Positions 39,707 through 42,271 of a DNA stretch of 42,271 nt are shown here, piece by piece. The notes beneath the pieces are model-generated. The model had not been told where the DNA came from. It did no database searches and saw nothing but the letters and a program-made list of their open reading frames with translations. The translations under genes were made by a program, and so were the position numbers. This DNA is from a virus. The stretch covers positions 1 through 42,271 of the IMG/VR virus record IMGVR_UViG_3300044703_000059. The stretch is one strand, 5' to 3'. How positions within the stretch are numbered: position 1 is the first letter of the stretch; each line of letters opens with the position of its first letter.

Positions 39707-39775
39707 GATTGGGAGGGACAATAGCGAAGGGGGTGGGAGAGGAGCAATGGGGCAGACGAACCCGCGTATCGCTCA

Positions 39776-39802
39776 AACAAAAAGCCCCGCCGGAGCGGGG
39801 CT
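39776..39802 (-). terminator. Terminator of the reverse-strand membrane protein gene
   Basis: On the reverse strand AGCCCCGC and GCGGGGCT form an 8-bp stem (39783-39802) followed by TTTTTGTTT. It lies 22 nt past the stop at 39825. Confidence 0.85.
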
Positions 39803-39824
39803 GAGTTTGTTCAGTGTCGCGTTG

Positions 39825-40082
39825 TTATTTCTGCGCGCCCGCGGGCGGCATCGGGACCGGTGTCGGCGTCGGCGCGTTGGCGGTGACCGGGGCGCGGTCG
39901 TTCTGCGCGGTGGTTGTCTTGTTGGTGGGGCCGGTGCCGAACAGCAGCAGGCCGCCGACCAGCACAATCGCGCCAATGAGCGCTGGCAGACCCCAGCCCG
40001 AAAAGCGGTCGTCGCTGAGCCGCGAGCGATCATACTGGCTATAGCTGAGGGGGCGATTTGGGTCGTTTCGGTCGTCCATCAT
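39825..40082 (-). CDS. Single-pass membrane protein
   Basis: An 85-residue protein: a hydrophilic N-terminus (MMDDRNDPNRPLSYSQYDRS), one transmembrane helix (GLPALIGAIVLVGGLLLFG) and a Thr/Pro/Ala-rich periplasmic tail (TPTPVPMPPAG). GGAG lies 7 nt before the ATG at 40082. This is a host gene, common in Hyphomicrobiales genomes, of unknown function. Confidence 0.75.
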   Translation of the reverse strand: MMDDRNDPNRPLSYSQYDRSRLSDDRFSGWGLPALIGAIVLVGGLLLFGTGPTNKTTTAQNDRAPVTANAPTPTPVPMPPAGAQK

Positions 40083-40249
40083 GGCGTTTCTCCATGGTTC
40101 ATGGAGAGCTAAACGCGCCATCGCCCCATGTTGTTTCACAGGGAACTTGGTCGGGAACCATGCGGCTTGCCGACCGTTCCAGTAGCGCATCCGTCAACGC
40201 AACCCAGACCCGCGCCAAGCGAAGCCGGGAAACACCAGAGAGGAAAACC

Positions 40250-40654
40250 ATGACCACACTTGCGAGGCTTGGGCTTGTTTCAGCGGCGTTATTCACGCTG
40301 TGCTTCGGCGCAGGCGGCGCCAATGCGTTTGTCGCCGCGCCTGCGCTGACCGGCATCACCGCCGATTCGCTCGCGACGCCGGCCGCGATGTGCGGCCGCA
40401 CCTGCCGGAACGGCGGACGCTACATCCCGGGGCCGCCGGAGGTCTGCTCCCAGCGCGGGCTTGAGTATTGCGGCTCATCGCGCGGCGGCGGTGGCCCGGC
40501 ACCGGGCGTTGGCGTCGTGATTCCGGGAACCGGGATCGGCGTTGGCGTTGGGCCGGGCGGCGTGGGCGTTGGCGTGGCGCCCGGAAGCAACTGCCGCACG
40601 ATCACTGTCCAGCGCGACGACGGGAGCGTACGCCGAATTCGCCGTTGCGACTAA
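40250..40654 (+). CDS. Secreted Cys- and Gly-rich protein
   Basis: A 134-residue protein with signal peptide (MTTLARLGLVSAALFTLCFGAGGANA). The mature part has CGRTCRNG, VCSQRGLEYC, a Gly/Val/Pro repeat region (GVGVVIPGTGIGVGVGPGG) and NCRTITVQRDDGSVRRIRRCD. AGAGGAAAA precedes the ATG at 40250. Host periplasmic or surface protein of unknown function. Confidence 0.7.
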   Translation: MTTLARLGLVSAALFTLCFGAGGANAFVAAPALTGITADSLATPAAMCGRTCRNGGRYIPGPPEVCSQRGLEYCGSSRGGGGPAPGVGVVIPGTGIGVGVGPGGVGVGVAPGSNCRTITVQRDDGSVRRIRRCD

Positions 40655-40708
40655 GGGCTACTTATGACGTCTGACTTCGACCGATTCGCCGGTCGCCGCA
40701 CTCTCTCC

Positions 40709-40753
40709 GCCCCGCAGCCCGCTCTCACCCGAGCGCTGCGGGGCAGATTTTTT
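40709..40753 (+). terminator. Rho-independent terminator
   Basis: GCCCCGCAGC (40709-40718) pairs perfectly with GCTGCGGGGC (40735-40744), followed by AGATTTTTTG. It ends transcription of the secreted-protein gene. Confidence 0.85.
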
Positions 40754-40765
40754 GTGGGCTGAGCC

Positions 40766-41190
40766 TCACGCGGCGTCGTGCGCGTCCGCCGAACGTTCGC
40801 GCGCGGCCGGCTCGCCGAGGCACGCCTCGATCGCCGTCCGCAGCTGCTGCGGGCCGAACGGCTTGCGCAGGCACGCGGTCGCGCCGAGCTTGGTCGCCAT
40901 CGCGAGGAAATCCGGCGCATGGGTCGAGGACGAATCGCGGAATGTGAAGCGGACATCGCGATGATCGGTACGCGCGGCCACCGCGCACGAAAGCGCTTGA
41001 TCGTCTCGATGCCGTCCATGCCCGGCATGAAGATGTGGACCATCACCAGATCGAACGGTTGCGTCTCGAAAGTCTCGATGCCGAAGCGGCCGTTGTTCGC
41101 GACGATCGCGACGCAGCCCCGGCGGCGCAACCAGATGTCGAGAGCCATGCAGATCGATTTGTCGTCATCGATGACAAGAACGTGCGGCAT
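40766..41190 (-). pseudogene. Frameshifted CheY-like response regulator
   Basis: Reverse-strand receiver domain: HVLVIDDDKSICMALDIWLRRRG at the start, MPGMDG, then IIAMS in one frame and FRDSSSTHAPDFLAMATKLGATACLRKPF in the next. The break is near 40950, where one missing G would restore MSGFTFRDSS. The residue at the phospho-acceptor position, before IFMPGMDG, is His instead of Asp (VMVHIFMP). Both changes argue for loss of function unless the shift is a sequencing error. Confidence 0.75.
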
Positions 41191-41373
41191 GGTGAAGTCC
41201 CCAGCCCGATGAGATCGCGCCGAACCAAAGGCCGCATCCCCTCGACAGCGTTCAACTGGACTGACGCGACTCGCACCTTCATCCGTCTTGCGCGGACGAT
41301 CTCGAACGAGATTTAACGAAATCGCGCATGCGCGTGATTCTATTTGAGATTAAAATTTCCGCGGGCTTTGTCT

Positions 41374-41387
41374 GTTCAAATTTGAAC
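41374..41387. promoter_or_regulatory. 14-bp perfect palindrome
   Basis: GTTCAAATTTGAAC lies in the 298-bp gap between the regulator genes. It could be an operator but does not match the Crp or Fnr consensus. Nothing else but the following hairpin is seen in 41191-41488. Confidence 0.4.
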
Positions 41388-41390
41388 AAT

Positions 41391-41416
41391 GAAAGCGGTG
41401 CCCCGCCACCGCTTTC
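41391..41416 (-). terminator. Terminator-like hairpin after the Crp/Fnr gene
   Basis: GAAAGCGGTG and CACCGCTTTC (41391-41400, 41407-41416) form a 10-bp stem with a 6-nt loop. On the reverse strand it is followed by ATTGTTC, a weak T tract. Confidence 0.5.
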
Positions 41417-41488
41417 GCAACGTCATCGCGACCGGGCGGCGCGACGTCAGCCGATGCGACAAAACTGCGCAGCACGCCGCGGCGGCGG

Positions 41489-42109
41489 TTACGGGCGCTC
41501 ACTCCCAGGCTGGTCCTCATGCAGAACCATGTTCAACAGCGAGCTGTGAACCTTCAGGCTGCCGTTGTATTCGATGAATCCAAGCTGACGAAACTTGTTC
41601 ATGAAAGAGCTGACGCGCGAGCGCGTGGTGCCGATCATCTCGGCCAGCATCTCCTGGCTGACCGGAGGAATGATCGCTTCCGGTTTTTCGTCTTTGCCGA
41701 AGTTCGCAAGCAGCAGAAGCAGGCGCGCGAGACGCTTTTCGCTCGAATTGAAAAGCTGGTCGACAAGGTCGGCCTCGACGCGGACGTTACGCGCGAGAAG
41801 ATGCGCGGTGAATAGCTCGGAAAACTCCGGATTGTCGTGAAGCATGCGAACGACGGTCGATTTTCCAATGCGCGTGGCGACCCCGTCGGTCATCGCCACA
41901 ACTGAGGCCATGCGCACGGCCTGCCCGGCAAGGCATCCCTCGCCGCAAAAATCGCCTGCAGCAAGGATCGCGACCACCGCTTCCTTGCCTTGTTCGGACA
42001 GGACCGCGATCTTGACGCTGCCTTCCTGAATATAGAACACGGAATCCGCAGGCGCGCCCTGCGCGAACAGGGTTTGATCTTTACGAAATCTGATCGCGAC
42101 CGCCCCCAC
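41489..42109 (-). CDS. Crp/Fnr-family transcription regulator
   Basis: A 206-residue regulator. The N-terminal cyclic-nucleotide-binding-type domain (FAQGAPADSVFYIQEGSVKIAVLSEQGKEAVVAIL, GDFCGEGCLAGQ) is joined by a helix to a winged-helix domain with EMLAEMIGTTRSRVSSFMNKFRQLGFIEY. The start is GTG at 42109; an in-frame stop 13 codons upstream limits alternatives. No Fnr-type Cys cluster is seen. Host gene. The ligand is unknown. The 162 bp upstream show no further gene. Confidence 0.9.
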   Translation of the reverse strand: MGAVAIRFRKDQTLFAQGAPADSVFYIQEGSVKIAVLSEQGKEAVVAILAAGDFCGEGCLAGQAVRMASVVAMTDGVATRIGKSTVVRMLHDNPEFSELFTAHLLARNVRVEADLVDQLFNSSEKRLARLLLLLANFGKDEKPEAIIPPVSQEMLAEMIGTTRSRVSSFMNKFRQLGFIEYNGSLKVHSSLLNMVLHEDQPGSERP

Positions 42110-42271
42110 CGTTGAAATCAGGGAGAATAAATTTCTCGAGGCCTGTCATCCCAAGGCACGCCTTCGCTGTGCCGAAATCGCGGCGCTCCCGGATGATTTG
42201 ATTTTATGCGCGGACGAGGAAAAATAAAATGAGCTATTTGATTAGCGTGGCACACAATACCGTGACATGAC

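Noticed and set aside
1-42271. CRISPR array
   Set aside because: No regularly spaced short repeats were seen on either strand.

Overview
The window holds an integrated temperate phage of about 39 kb (426-39681) in an alphaproteobacterial chromosome, probably of the Hyphomicrobiales. The left flank has a P450 gene start overlapping a P450-type 3Fe-4S ferredoxin gene. The right flank has tRNA-Gly(CCC), a small membrane protein, a secreted Cys/Gly-rich protein, a decayed CheY-like receiver gene and a Crp/Fnr-type regulator. The phage entered the 3' part of the tRNA. A 50-bp direct repeat marks attL (426-475) and attR (39632-39681), and only the attR copy belongs to an intact tRNA. A tandem GTACCTAATC motif lies just inside each end and probably binds integrase or excisionase.

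The left arm (0.6-10.9 kb) holds a tyrosine integrase, an AlpA-like regulator, a membrane protein with a TraG/VirD4-like ATPase, an HNH protein, a replication-relaxation-type protein, a CHC2 zinc-finger primase-like protein, two DUF3768-type paralogues, a serine recombinase beside a 143-bp segment bounded by perfect 16-bp inverted repeats, and a VRR-NUC nuclease. Most genes here have good Shine-Dalgarno sites.

The virion block (11.5-26.9 kb) reads left to right: small and large terminase, portal, scaffold-like protein, major capsid protein, decoration-like protein, adaptor-like protein, repeat-bearing fibre-like proteins, a nozzle-like protein, two long internal or ejection-type proteins, an M23 endopeptidase, a holin-like protein and a DUF805 membrane protein. 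There is no sheath and no classic tape measure, so a podovirus-like particle is inferred. Its genes mostly lack Shine-Dalgarno sites. Several transcription units in the element start with TGnTAnAAT exactly 6 nt before the start codon, the geometry of leaderless mRNAs. The capsid gene appears to start with ATA.

The right arm (26.9-39.5 kb) is accessory DNA: a HEPN-like candidate gene, a YopX-family protein, a probable P-loop-less ATPase relative, many very small genes, a probable ssDNA-binding-like protein, a NinB/Orf-like protein, a phage Dam methylase and two strongly self-complementary non-coding regions. Near attR lies a restriction-modification island: C5 methyltransferase with an N-terminal HTH, Vsr, an enzyme with the EcoRII catalytic domain, and a separate protein joining an EcoRII-N-like effector domain to an HNH nuclease. 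No classic CI-type repressor was recognised.
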